A stretch of 64,000 nt of DNA from contig RAYY01000002.1 in NCBI GenBank assembly GCA_003611875.1, forward strand, positions 186,001 through 250,000, read 5' to 3'. Made by a program: the position numbers and the translations under genes. The DNA is from a bacterium D16-56 (GTDB taxonomy: Bacteria > Bacillota > Clostridia > Lachnospirales > Lachnospiraceae). The stretch's first letter is position 1. Every line of letters begins with the position of its first letter. The notes under the pieces were generated by a model. The model made no database searches and was not told where the DNA came from. It worked only from the letters and a program-made list of their open reading frames with translations. Positions 34,688-43,616 of the stretch are shown in pieces.

Positions 34688-36247
34688 TCAGGCTGTACCA
34701 GGCGCCAGCTCTGCGGTAATCTCATAATAATCACAGGGATGAGCCTCCAGCCCGGTGACACCGGCTCTGGAAATCATGTTCATTTTCAGATGGGAACAGA
34801 AAATGTAGGCATTATCGTCCAGAATGGTCTGCTGCATCAAAACTGCCAGTTCTTCTCGGCGGGCAGTGTCAAAGGTTTCTGCCAATTCCTGCCCCAGCTT
34901 CTCCAGCCTGTCGCTGTGATAATGGCCATTGTTTGCAGAAGACCGGTCCAGGCAATGGGTAGTAAAAAAATACTCCGGGTCTCCGGTAGGAGCCGTAACC
35001 ATGGCGCTGGCATATACATCCCATGCGCCGGAATCCCTGCGCAGGCTGTTGTGGTCAGCAGTGCAGTAAACAACAACGGAAATGCCGATATCCTTTAAGG
35101 TGGCCTGGGCCGATTCTGCAAGCAGCGGCAGCTCCTGACGACTGGGGTAAGTCAGCCACCGTATCTCAAGCCTTTTGCCGTCCTTCTCCCGGATACCGTC
35201 GCCGTCGCTGTCTATCCATCCCGCATTCTCCAATACCTGCCTGGCTCCCTCCGGGTCATAGACTTCTGTCTGAACGGCATCGCCGCCAAAGGAAAGGTTG
35301 TCCGGATAAGCTCCGGCCGCCACATAACCATTGCCGTCCAGCAGCGTATTCACAAAGCTTTCTTTATCAATCCCCATTGCCATGGCTTTCCGCACAGCAC
35401 TGTCCTGAATAACCGGGCTGTCAAAATTCATATGAACGAAAAAAGCCCTGCTGGTTGCGCAGCCTGATATGGTATAATCTTCATTTCGAAACAAGGGATA
35501 GCTGGCATAAGGCATTCCATAAGCCCCATCGATCTCACCGGACTGCAGCGCCATTGTCAGGGTATCCCCGTCAGAAATGGTACGCACAGTGATTTCATCA
35601 AAGCCCGGCTCACCATTCCAGTAATTTTCGTTTTTCACCAGCTCCAGCCGTTCACCGGAGATAAGAGATACCACCTTGTAGGGACCGGTGGCAGTCACTA
35701 TACCGTCATCCGTGATCCCTGCCTGCATATCAATGATACATCCGTAAGGATCCGAAAGATAATTTAACAGAGCAGGCTTAGGTACCTGGGTCTTAATGGT
35801 CACAGTCTGTCCCTCGGCTGAAACCGTATCGATCATCAAGTCGCCCCGCGCCCGGTCATGGACCTCAATCAGATGCTCCAGACACTCCTTTACCGCCTCA
35901 CCGTCCATCTTCCTGCCGCTGGTAAAGGCAACATCGTCCCGCAATGTAATAACCCAGGTCCGGTCATCCACATTTTCAAACCCTGCAGCCAGCCAGGGCT
36001 CCATCTCCATGGAATCAGAATAGCGAAACAAGGTTTCTCCCACACCATAGCGGATGCAGGCCCAGCCGGCATAGGTATGGTGCGGGTTTACATCCGGCTC
36101 CTCATTTTCCGGATTGAACGTGGTATCGCCAAATACAAAGATCTTTTTTTCTTCCTCTGCTGCCGCCTTCTCAGAGCCGCCGCAGCCTGCCAGAACACCA
36201 AGACCTAAGAAAAACGCCAGAATCCATGCTTTTGTGAATCGTTTCAT
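34688..36247 (-). CDS. Substrate-binding lipoprotein of a nickel/metallophore-type ABC importer
   Basis: 519 residues. Lipoprotein signal with lipobox LAGC at about residues 18-21, then a family-5 (SBP_bac_5) fold: VNPHHTYAGWACIRYGVGETLF, TFTLRDDV-like WVITLRDDVAFTSG, and ATGPYKVV. The family includes NikA, CntA and DppA. The ATG at 36247 follows AAAGGAGG. Genes for two permeases lie upstream and two ATPases downstream, completing a five-gene importer. Confidence 0.88.
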   Translation of the reverse strand: MKRFTKAWILAFFLGLGVLAGCGGSEKAAAEEEKKIFVFGDTTFNPENEEPDVNPHHTYAGWACIRYGVGETLFRYSDSMEMEPWLAAGFENVDDRTWVITLRDDVAFTSGRKMDGEAVKECLEHLIEVHDRARGDLMIDTVSAEGQTVTIKTQVPKPALLNYLSDPYGCIIDMQAGITDDGIVTATGPYKVVSLISGERLELVKNENYWNGEPGFDEITVRTISDGDTLTMALQSGEIDGAYGMPYASYPLFRNEDYTISGCATSRAFFVHMNFDSPVIQDSAVRKAMAMGIDKESFVNTLLDGNGYVAAGAYPDNLSFGGDAVQTEVYDPEGARQVLENAGWIDSDGDGIREKDGKRLEIRWLTYPSRQELPLLAESAQATLKDIGISVVVYCTADHNSLRRDSGAWDVYASAMVTAPTGDPEYFFTTHCLDRSSANNGHYHSDRLEKLGQELAETFDTARREELAVLMQQTILDDNAYIFCSHLKMNMISRAGVTGLEAHPCDYYEITAELAPGTA

Positions 36248-36260
36248 ATGTTTTCCTCCT

Positions 36261-37115
36261 TTACCGGCTGCCGCTGGAATCCAAATAATCCCGCATGGTA
36301 TCGCCAAGAAGATTAAAAACTGCCACTGCCGTAAAAATCCCAATACCGGGGCCAATGACGACCCACGGGTAGGTCTGCAGCATGCTCCGCCCACTGCTCA
36401 TCATATTGCCCAGCTCCGCTGTGGGCGGCTGTGCGCCCAGACCCAAAAAGGATAAGCCTGCCAGCTCCATAAGCATGGTGCCGATATCAAGCACGGCAGT
36501 GACTAAGACAGGGCCAAGGCTGTTGGGAAGAATATGCCGGAAAATGATCTGTACCGAAGAACCGCCTGCCAGGTGTGCGGCAGCAATGTAATCCAGAGTT
36601 TTTAGGGTCAGGGTCTGGCTGCGGGCAATCCGGGCATATTTAGGCCAGCTAATCACTGCCAGCGCAATAACCGCGTTTTTGATGCCTCCGTTTAACAATG
36701 CGGCGATTGCCATCGCAAATACCAGACCCGGAAAAGCCAGACACACGTCAGAAATGCGCATCACAGCCGAATCCAGAATACCGCCATAAAAGCCGCACAG
36801 CACTCCTGCTGCCGTTCCTGTCACGGTAATTATCGCGACAAGCGTCAGGGCAGAGGTAATGCTGGTTTTTAATCCCACCAGGATTCTGGAAAACATATCC
36901 CGTCCAAAGCGGTCGGTTCCTGCAGGATGAGCCAGACTAGGCGGCTGTAAGAAAATACCGGTATCCTGAAGATTGGGATCATAGGGGCAGAGCCGCTCCG
37001 CAAAAATAATCACCAAAAGCAAGGCAGCCGTCAGAGTCAGAAAAAACACAAGACGGGCTTTTACCCGATTTTTGTGAATCTTCTGTCTTCGAATCGTAAC
37101 CGTTTCCGTGCTCAT
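36261..37115 (-). CDS. ABC transporter permease, NikC/DppC-like
   Basis: 284 residues, about six membrane helices with an N-terminal Lys/Arg-rich tail (RRQKIHKNRVKAR), the PSLAHPAGTDRFGRDMFSRI periplasmic motif typical of DppC/NikC, and the EAA-type loop AAHLAGGSSVQIIFRHILP. Start ATG 37115 overlaps the end of the partner permease gene by 4 bp (ATGA), showing translational coupling. Confidence 0.9.
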   Translation of the reverse strand: MSTETVTIRRQKIHKNRVKARLVFFLTLTAALLLVIIFAERLCPYDPNLQDTGIFLQPPSLAHPAGTDRFGRDMFSRILVGLKTSITSALTLVAIITVTGTAAGVLCGFYGGILDSAVMRISDVCLAFPGLVFAMAIAALLNGGIKNAVIALAVISWPKYARIARSQTLTLKTLDYIAAAHLAGGSSVQIIFRHILPNSLGPVLVTAVLDIGTMLMELAGLSFLGLGAQPPTAELGNMMSSGRSMLQTYPWVVIGPGIGIFTAVAVFNLLGDTMRDYLDSSGSR

Positions 37116-38059
37116 GGCTCCCTGCCTCCTTCCAGCCGGATTCTTGGGTCCAGGAAATGATAGGAAAGATCCGTGATCAGGTTCACACAGACGTAAATGA
37201 CCGCCATCCACATAACATAAGCCTGAATCATAGGGTAATCACGCATATGGATGGCATCAACTGCCAGCCTGCCCACCCCGTCCCACAAAAAAATGGATTC
37301 CACAATCGCCGTTCCGCCCAGAAGACTGCCAATAGAGAGTGCCAATAAAGTAAGGATGGTCACAAGAGACGCCCGCAGAACACTTTTCGTCAAAATAACA
37401 GAAAAGCCTACGCCTCTTGCCTGTGCGCCGGCCACATAGCTTTTGCTCAATTCCTCCAGCACTGCGGCGCGTACCTGCCGCAGATATTTTGCCGACATGG
37501 CGACAGCCAGAGTAACGGCAGGCAGCGCCACGCTCTGTAATCCAACACCAGAGGCAATGACCGGAAAGAGCCTGAGACGAATCGCAAAAAAATACATCAG
37601 CAGCAGCGCCACAAAAAAATTAGGCATACTGTTGCCCAAAAAACTGCATAAACGAATCAGATAATCTGTAAATCGGTTCTGCCTCACTGCTGCCAGAACT
37701 CCCAGAGGGATGGAGACCACCACCGTAAGCATAATCGAAACGGCTGTCAGCAGCAGAGTCGCCGGAAGCTTGGACAGAAAAACAGGAAGAACCTTCTTTC
37801 CGGAAATATAGCTGGTTCCCATATCTCCATGAAACAGCCTTCCCAGCCACACAGCATACTGGGTCAAAAACGGCTTGTCCAGCCCCAGCTCCATCCTGAC
37901 CCTTTCCATAACCTCCTGGGAAAGCGCCATGCCTGTATTCTCCATTTTCTGAAGCACCGCATCACTGCCCGCTAACCGCATCATAGCAAAAGACAGGAAG
38001 GTGATCACCAGCAAAATGGGAACGATCTGCAGCAGGCGCTTTATTACATAGCTTCGCAT
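37112..38059 (-). CDS. ABC transporter permease, NikB/DppB-like
   Basis: 315 residues, six predicted helices beginning MRSYVIKRLLQIVPILLVIT; contains the DppB-type GLDKPFLTQYAVWLGRLFHGD motif and the EAA loop YVAGAQARGVGF. Start ATG 38059 follows GGAG 10 bp upstream. It is first of the five transporter genes and follows the second methyltransferase by 47 bp. Confidence 0.9.
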   Translation of the reverse strand: MRSYVIKRLLQIVPILLVITFLSFAMMRLAGSDAVLQKMENTGMALSQEVMERVRMELGLDKPFLTQYAVWLGRLFHGDMGTSYISGKKVLPVFLSKLPATLLLTAVSIMLTVVVSIPLGVLAAVRQNRFTDYLIRLCSFLGNSMPNFFVALLLMYFFAIRLRLFPVIASGVGLQSVALPAVTLAVAMSAKYLRQVRAAVLEELSKSYVAGAQARGVGFSVILTKSVLRASLVTILTLLALSIGSLLGGTAIVESIFLWDGVGRLAVDAIHMRDYPMIQAYVMWMAVIYVCVNLITDLSYHFLDPRIRLEGGREP

Positions 38060-38106
38060 GGGTTCTGATCTCCTTTCCGTATGCTTGCCTTTTCTGTATG
38101 TTTCTT

Positions 38107-38901
38107 TCAATACCAGATCTTCTGCTCCTTTCGGGCCTCTATGAGAAACATGGGCGTGGAAGCATTGTTGATCCGTTCCTCTCTGGTCCATACCCGCTTC
38201 CATATCTCTGTATCTGCAAACGCTTCCATCCCAAGCTCCTGCAGCATATCCAGATCCCACTCCGGACGTTTTCTGGCAGACAGAGGGGCCTTCCGAGCAA
38301 TGGCTTCCATGGCAGCCACATCTGTTCCTTCCGTTTCATCCCCCACCTTGGAATTTACAATATTCTCCCGATCCTGCAGATGTCCCTTCCTTGCAGCCTC
38401 GTCGTAAAGATAACGATACCACCCGGCATCAAAATTCAACAGCAGGCCGCCCTTTTTTAGCACCCTGCTCCACCGGGCATACGCCTTCTTTGGATGGCGC
38501 AGGTTCCAGGTCAGATTCCTTGTCACCAGCACGTCAAAGCTGTTATCCGGAAAATCCAGCTCCTCTGCATTCATCTGATAAAAAGAAATGTCAGACGCCA
38601 GACTGCCTGCATTTTCCTTTGCCGCTTTCAGCATGGAAGCCGTGTAGTCCACAGCAGTCACACGATAGCCCATTTCTGTCAGAATAATGGCAAAAAAGCC
38701 TGGACCTGTACCTACATCCAGCACTTGAAGCTGATCTGGCGTTCTTTCCGGAAACCGGGCGGCAATCCGTTCGGAAATAATGCTGCCCCAGACAATACGC
38801 TGCCGGGAGGCCAGCTCTCCTTGATTGACCTCCAAATAGCCGGGAGTACGTTCTGTCCAGTAATGAATGTTCTCCTCCTCATAGCTTGCAAACCTTTGCA
38901 T
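38107..38901 (-). CDS. Class I SAM-dependent methyltransferase, paralog 2
   Basis: 264 residues, Methyltransf_11/UbiE-like. Motif I LDVGTGPGFFAIILTEMG; the segment VLVTRNLTWNLRHPKKAYA and KKGGLLLNFDAGWYRYLYDE closely parallels the neighbouring methyltransferase, so the two are paralogs. The substrate is unknown. Its place between larE and a metal-type importer suggests a role in making or modifying a metal-binding small molecule or cofactor (inference). The ATG at 38901 has GGAGGAGAGG upstream. Confidence 0.85.
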   Translation of the reverse strand: MQRFASYEEENIHYWTERTPGYLEVNQGELASRQRIVWGSIISERIAARFPERTPDQLQVLDVGTGPGFFAIILTEMGYRVTAVDYTASMLKAAKENAGSLASDISFYQMNAEELDFPDNSFDVLVTRNLTWNLRHPKKAYARWSRVLKKGGLLLNFDAGWYRYLYDEAARKGHLQDRENIVNSKVGDETEGTDVAAMEAIARKAPLSARKRPEWDLDMLQELGMEAFADTEIWKRVWTREERINNASTPMFLIEARKEQKIWY

Positions 38902-38992
38902 GCTTCCTCTCCTCCTTTTTGTCAGGCGTCTGCAAGGCTCAAAATCCCGCAAAGCCTCTGACCGCTTTGGCTTCTGCATCTGCTAGTGCCTC

Positions 38993-39715
38993 TCATTTTA
39001 CCGCATAAATTCCAAACATCGGCGCAGTGCGCAGATCAAAGCTGCCAAGTACACGCCTTCCTGTACTGATATCCGTTTCACACCTTTGAAAGCCGGTTGC
39101 CAGCAATACCTTTTGGTCCCATTGGGGACGTGATTTCCTGCTGATTTCCATGGACAGCGTAATCAACCGGTTTTCCTCTTCCATTTCTCTGGTCATACCC
39201 ATATGGCCATAGGGACTGTCAGCAGCAACCTGGCTGTTCTGGAGATTTTCGCTTCGCACATGTTCCCCATAAGCAGCGTCAAAATTTAAAAGAACACCTC
39301 CCTTTCGCAGAACCCGATACCATTCTCTGTAGGCTTTCTCCGGCTCCGGGAGAGTCCACGTCAGATTCCGGCTGACTACCACATCAAAGCTTTCCGGCTC
39401 ATAGCTTAGACTCTGTGCATCCATCTGCCGGAAACAAATGGAAAGACCCCGTTCCTTTGCAAGAGCGGCCGCCTCTTTCAGCATGGCAAAGGTCAGGTCG
39501 ATTCCCTGCACACGATGCCCTTTCCCAGATAAAAGAACAGCAAAAAATCCGGTTCCTGTCCCCACATCCAGAATGTCCAAGCTTTTTCCTTTCGGCAAAT
39601 ATGCTTCCATCTCCTTAAGCCACCGGACGCCCATATCATTTTCCAACTCATTCTTACGGATCTGTCCAAAATCATGTGCCCGTCGGGTCCAGTATTTTTT
39701 AATGCGTTCCTCCAT
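38993..39715 (-). CDS. Class I SAM-dependent methyltransferase, paralog 1
   Basis: 240 residues, same family as the downstream paralog: motif I LDVGTGTGFFAVLLSGKG, VVVSRNLTWTLPEPEKAYR, and RKGGVLLNFDAAYGE. The shared NLTW and NFDA motifs point to a common substrate class. It is 46 bp after larE and about 90 bp before the second methyltransferase. The ribosome site is weak (GGGGATTGGAAACATAGG before the ATG). Confidence 0.85.
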   Translation of the reverse strand: MEERIKKYWTRRAHDFGQIRKNELENDMGVRWLKEMEAYLPKGKSLDILDVGTGTGFFAVLLSGKGHRVQGIDLTFAMLKEAAALAKERGLSICFRQMDAQSLSYEPESFDVVVSRNLTWTLPEPEKAYREWYRVLRKGGVLLNFDAAYGEHVRSENLQNSQVAADSPYGHMGMTREMEEENRLITLSMEISRKSRPQWDQKVLLATGFQRCETDISTGRRVLGSFDLRTAPMFGIYAVK

Positions 39716-39761
39716 CCTATGTTTCCAATCCCCTCTGTATATGATTCATCCATCCTGTCAT

Positions 39762-40508
39762 TTATTCTCTTACCTCCAGATCTACAGATACCGTTTTATA
39801 GTATTTTTTTAATTTTGTCAGAATTGCTTTGCGATGCTTCAGCAAAAGCGCAAACTGCGGCTCCGGTATCTGCAGCCTTCCATGGCCGTTCTGGGAACGG
39901 ACACGGAAATCCGTAAAGCCAAGAGAAAACAGATAGCTTTCCGCATCCTCTGTTGCAGACAGTTTATCCCCTGTGATTTCCTCACCAGTGGGAATCCTTG
40001 TGGCAAGACATGCATAGGCAGGCTTGTCCCAGGTAAACAGCCCTGCCTCCTTTGAAAGCCGACGCACCTGTGATTTTGTCAGTCCGCATTCCCGCAGCGG
40101 AGAAAAAACAGACAATTCTGCCAATGCCCGCATCCCCGGACGATCGCCTGCCTCATCAGAAGCATTGGTTCCATCCAGAAGCACAGAAAAGCCGTCGGAT
40201 TCTGCCGCTTCCGTAATTGTACGAAACAATGCCCTTTTACAGTAATAGCAACGGTCTGACGGATTTTCCCTCACACCTGGAACAGAAAGTATGTTTTGAT
40301 TAAGAATCCTCATTTCCGCTCCAAGTTCCCTTGCCAGCCGCTTGGCATCGTCCAATTCAAACCGGGGCTGAAACTCAGATTTTACATAATAGGCCCTTAC
40401 TTCCTTTGCATACTGTTTTGCTGCATATAACAAATATGCCGAATCCACGCCGCCGGAAAAAGCAACCGCAGCCCTTGGATGACACGCAAAAAATTCCTGC
40501 AGCTTCAA
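39762..40508 (-). CDS. larE: LarE-like ATP-dependent sulfur transferase
   Basis: 248 residues, PP-loop ATPase with SGGVDS at 18-23. Family cysteines are Cys87 and Cys90 in DRCYYCKRALF and Cys167 in YACLATRIP, the position of the sacrificial sulfur-donor cysteine of LarE. LarE inserts sulfur while the nickel-pincer nucleotide of lactate racemase is made; no larA, larB or larC is in this window. The start is TTG at 40508 with GAGGTG upstream. First gene of the operon, behind a hairpin leader. Confidence 0.88.
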   Translation of the reverse strand: MKLQEFFACHPRAAVAFSGGVDSAYLLYAAKQYAKEVRAYYVKSEFQPRFELDDAKRLARELGAEMRILNQNILSVPGVRENPSDRCYYCKRALFRTITEAAESDGFSVLLDGTNASDEAGDRPGMRALAELSVFSPLRECGLTKSQVRRLSKEAGLFTWDKPAYACLATRIPTGEEITGDKLSATEDAESYLFSLGFTDFRVRSQNGHGRLQIPEPQFALLLKHRKAILTKLKKYYKTVSVDLEVRE

Positions 40509-40532
40509 AGCATCACCTCATTTCAAAAAAGT

Positions 40533-40570
40533 AAAGCACACAGATCCCCTTCTGAGGATGTGTGTGCTTT
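40533..40570 (-). terminator. Terminator-like hairpin in the larE leader (attenuator candidate)
   Basis: AAAGCACACA and TGTGTGCTTT form a perfect 10-bp stem topped by ATCC/GGAT; on the minus strand it is followed by ACTTTTTTG and then directly by the larE ribosome site. It lies between the promoter and the first gene, so it would regulate the operon itself. Confidence 0.7.
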
Positions 40571-40663
40571 CTAAGCATACCATTCACGCAATATTCAAAT
40601 TTTATGGATTGAAAAAGTTCAATGCTTCTGCATCAGTAAAGGCAGCTTCCTGCTGTCTTAATA

Positions 40664-40692
40664 GTTATACAACATTGAAACAAAAAAATCAA
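40664..40692 (-). promoter_or_regulatory. Promoter of the larE-methyltransferase-importer operon
   Basis: TTGATT and TATAAC with a 17-bp spacer on the minus strand. The leader of about 150 bases contains small hairpins (ATGC-AGAA-GCAT and TTGAA-CTTT-TTCAA) before the terminator-like one. Confidence 0.6.
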
Positions 40693-40965
40693 GCTCTAGT
40701 TTTACTCGGTTCCATCTCTGCGCCATCATAGGTTACTGTTCACGGGGACATCTTTTTACCCGGCTCCGCCGGACAAGAAGCATCGGGTGTCCATTCGATG
40801 TGGAAAACTGGACGAAAATAGTCTTACAAGCACATCTTCCCTGAATCCTTTCCCTAAGCCTCATCTGTACCGTTACGCCGAAGTCTCAAAAGCCTGCAGC
40901 CACAGGTTTATTGATGCCATGGCAGATCGTCCCTGTTAAATCTGTACGGCAGGAAATCGCCTTTA
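40693..40965. other. Intergenic stretch without a recognisable gene
   Basis: Between the larE promoter and the manA stop. It holds a CCGGC-TC-GCCGG hairpin near 40772-40784 and no convincing coding frame; possibly the remnant of a lost gene. Confidence 0.4.
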
Positions 40966-42708
40966 TCATGGTTTCCCCTGCCTTACATATGCCCGTATCA
41001 CGCCGATTTTTTCATTCCTGATGGGACGTATCCTGTACGCTCCGGCTTTTGCGGGTACTATGAACGTCTCGGCGTAATGAACCGTAAAAGGTTCAAAAGC
41101 GCCTGATGGGCTTTCCACAACGGCTTCCTTCCCCTCCGCCAGGTTCAGCATATTTACAGTATCTCCCGGAGTGATGACAGCTTCGTTCGTGATCCAGTAC
41201 CTTCTTGTCTCGATAAACTCCAGAGAGTGAAGGCCCGTGTGTTCCTCTGTATAGTCCTCATTTTCCTCCACCGTGTATACTGCATTGACCAGATTTTCTT
41301 TCACCCACTGAGTTCTTCTGTCCCATTGAATCACCTGTTTTCCGTGGTTTAGATGCACTGGTCTGGGCCTGCCGTCCAGCCCTACCCTGTCCCAGTCCCA
41401 CAGCTTAAAGGTGAAAATATACGGTGTGGCACTGATCTCCAGCACCATGGCATTGGCGCCGGAGCAGTGGCAGGTTCCTGCCGGAATCAGGAAATGGTCG
41501 TGCTTTTTGGCTGGGAATTTATTGACATATTTCTCTGCATCAAAGGAACCCTCCCCTCTATGGGCTTTCTCCAGGTCTTCAAACATGGAAGCCGGCTCAG
41601 CTTGGTCTGTCAATCCCAGATAGACGCAGGCATTCTCACCTGCATCCAAAATATAGTAGCTCTCATCCTGGGTGTAGGTCATTCCAAACTGCCTGTGTAT
41701 GAACTCCGTCAGGGGATGGACCTGAAGGGAAAGGTTCTGACCACCCATGGTATCCAGCAAATCGAAGCGGATAGGAAATTCTGCACCGAACCTGGCAAAT
41801 ACCTGCTCCCCCAGCAGTTCCTTTGGCTGATACAGCACAAGATCCATAGCGGGAATCTCCAAAATTCCGTTTCCAAAGTCCAGAAGCAGAGAATTTTCTT
41901 CTGGTACGCCGTCAAAACTCCAGGCATAATTGGGTTTATCCTGACTCAGCCCGCAGACCTCCTTCATCCACTGGCCTCCCCACACTCCAGGATCAAAATA
42001 GGGCACTGTTCGGAATGGCTGAAGGGTCAGCTGCCGCAGGCCCGTGCGGACACCGTCCCCCGGCGCCATGACCGGCTCGCCCTTTCTGTTGGTATCCAGA
42101 AAATAATCTACTTGGTCAAAGATACGCATCTTATACTTGTCGGCAATCCGCCACTCAATAAAGAACGCCCTTTTGTATTTTATCAGCGGGTCTTCACCGG
42201 TGTTGGAACAATTGTAATTAGGCATTCCGCTGCGGTAACGCAGCTGTATCTCCCATCTGGCCATATCCAGATAGACCAGAATATCCGCCTTTGCTGCCAG
42301 CGCAGCCCCGAATCCATAGACCACAGTAAGCCCCTTTGCCTCTTTTGCACGGTTTTTTACCTTTTCCAGAGCCTTCAGATCCATCAGATCTTCAATCTCT
42401 CCATAATACATCCTGCCAAACACGCGGTCATCTGTCAGATGATATTTCAGATGCTCTGACAGTACCTCCTCTGGCCAAAAGGCTTCTTTCATGCAGATCA
42501 CCCTATCCGGCCGCAGCAGAGCAACCGCCTCTAAAACCTCCTCATCCCATACTCCCGGATAGGTATCAAATACAATCCAGTAATCCCTCCTTTTACTGTC
42601 CTCATAAGTTTTGCGGAGTTTTTCCATGATCGTGTCATAGCCTTTCATGGCTCCTTTGCCCCACCCTTTTACAGGCACGGAAGGATACTTATTATAGCTG
42701 CCTGTCAT
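40966..42708 (-). CDS. manA: Class I mannose-6-phosphate isomerase with long N-terminal domain
   Basis: 580 residues. Residues about 235-580 are the cupin-type phosphomannose isomerase (PYFDPGVWGG, LSLQVHPLTEF zinc ligands, AGTCHCSGANAMVLEIS). Residues 1-230 form an extra domain with nucleotide-kinase-like features (RRDYWIVFDTYPG, ADILVYLDMARW), larger than the about 320-residue short form. It interconverts mannose-6-P and fructose-6-P. Start ATG 42708 follows GAGGGAAG, 20 bp after the phosphoglucose isomerase gene. Confidence 0.88.
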   Translation of the reverse strand: MTGSYNKYPSVPVKGWGKGAMKGYDTIMEKLRKTYEDSKRRDYWIVFDTYPGVWDEEVLEAVALLRPDRVICMKEAFWPEEVLSEHLKYHLTDDRVFGRMYYGEIEDLMDLKALEKVKNRAKEAKGLTVVYGFGAALAAKADILVYLDMARWEIQLRYRSGMPNYNCSNTGEDPLIKYKRAFFIEWRIADKYKMRIFDQVDYFLDTNRKGEPVMAPGDGVRTGLRQLTLQPFRTVPYFDPGVWGGQWMKEVCGLSQDKPNYAWSFDGVPEENSLLLDFGNGILEIPAMDLVLYQPKELLGEQVFARFGAEFPIRFDLLDTMGGQNLSLQVHPLTEFIHRQFGMTYTQDESYYILDAGENACVYLGLTDQAEPASMFEDLEKAHRGEGSFDAEKYVNKFPAKKHDHFLIPAGTCHCSGANAMVLEISATPYIFTFKLWDWDRVGLDGRPRPVHLNHGKQVIQWDRRTQWVKENLVNAVYTVEENEDYTEEHTGLHSLEFIETRRYWITNEAVITPGDTVNMLNLAEGKEAVVESPSGAFEPFTVHYAETFIVPAKAGAYRIRPIRNEKIGVIRAYVRQGKP

Positions 42709-42728
42709 TGTTCTTCCCTCTCTGTCTT

Positions 42729-43505
42729 CTAAGGCTCATATTTTTCCCAAAGCTTTGGATAATCCAAAGGTCTGGCTACAAATAAAAACAAATCCTTATT
42801 TTCCTGAAACTGTGTATATATGGGTATGCCAGGCTTTAGCCCAAAGTCCTCATAGGCTCTCGCCCTCTTTTCAACCAGCTTTCCTCCCTGGTAAGACGGA
42901 TTAGGTTTCCACCAAATCCCGTCTCTGCCCACTTTCGGAAAATATGCAATTCCGTTATGCCTTCTGATCTCCTCGTATCGAAACCCGTAATCACGGACGC
43001 ACCATGCCCCAAAGGTCATGTTATGTTTCACATCTGGGTTGACTGTCGCATGAACCCATCCGGGAGGTACGATCACCACATCCCCCGCCTCAGCATACAC
43101 GGCATAACACCGTCCCGGATTATCTTCGTCAGATTGCTGTATATAGATCACAGCCCTTCCTTCCCAGATCTCATACACTTCCGGTGTGGATGCGCCGCAG
43201 GAACGGCTTATGGCGTGAATGTGTCCCTGAGAACGGACAGGCTCCTGTCCGATGACCCCTGCTGCATAGGTCACAGCGCCAAAAAGCAGATTCCGGTTTT
43301 TCATGGAAATTCTGTCCTCTTCATTCCCAATATCCATGACAATAGCATACAATTCTTCAGGTCCGTCACAATTTTTGTCCTCCAGAGAGTGTCTGATATC
43401 TTCCAGCCTTCGAACCTCCTCCTTCGGTCCAAATACACCCTGACCATAGGAAAAACCAAGAGGCTCTTTTGTCGCCTCAATCTGCAAACCAGGATAAAAG
43501 GTCAT
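42729..43505 (-). CDS. Cupin-type glucose-6-phosphate isomerase
   Basis: 258 residues, archaeal-type PGI cupin fold. Metal ligands are in SQGHIHAISRSCG, TPEVYEIWEG and PPGWVHATVN (His, His, Glu, His). It interconverts glucose-6-P and fructose-6-P; with manA next to it the pair channels hexose phosphates to fructose-6-P. Start ATG 43505 has GAGGAGG. It lies downstream of the GntR gene behind an AT-rich palindromic region. Confidence 0.88.
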   Translation of the reverse strand: MTFYPGLQIEATKEPLGFSYGQGVFGPKEEVRRLEDIRHSLEDKNCDGPEELYAIVMDIGNEEDRISMKNRNLLFGAVTYAAGVIGQEPVRSQGHIHAISRSCGASTPEVYEIWEGRAVIYIQQSDEDNPGRCYAVYAEAGDVVIVPPGWVHATVNPDVKHNMTFGAWCVRDYGFRYEEIRRHNGIAYFPKVGRDGIWWKPNPSYQGGKLVEKRARAYEDFGLKPGIPIYTQFQENKDLFLFVARPLDYPKLWEKYEP

Positions 43506-43533
43506 AGATTTCCTCCTCTTGCAAGTTATTTGA

Positions 43534-43548
43534 TATATTGTTATAACA
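43534..43548. promoter_or_regulatory. Operator candidate upstream of the pgi-manA unit
   Basis: TATATTGTTATAA with the palindrome TGTTATAACA (43539-43548). The same 13-mer occurs inverted at 44371-44383 upstream of the GntR gene, so both may be sites for that regulator. Confidence 0.5.
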
Positions 43549-43616
43549 TTATATTATTATATTCGATTTGTTTTGTCAACTTCTATTTTAATTTTTCGCT
43601 CTTATTTCCGCTGCCC

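Noticed and set aside
39762-40508. Calling the locus a complete lactate racemase maturation system
   Set aside because: Only LarE is present; larA, larB and larC are absent from the window.
41353-42459. A 368-codon open frame on the plus strand
   Set aside because: Antisense to the clear mannose-6-phosphate isomerase gene; no protein features.
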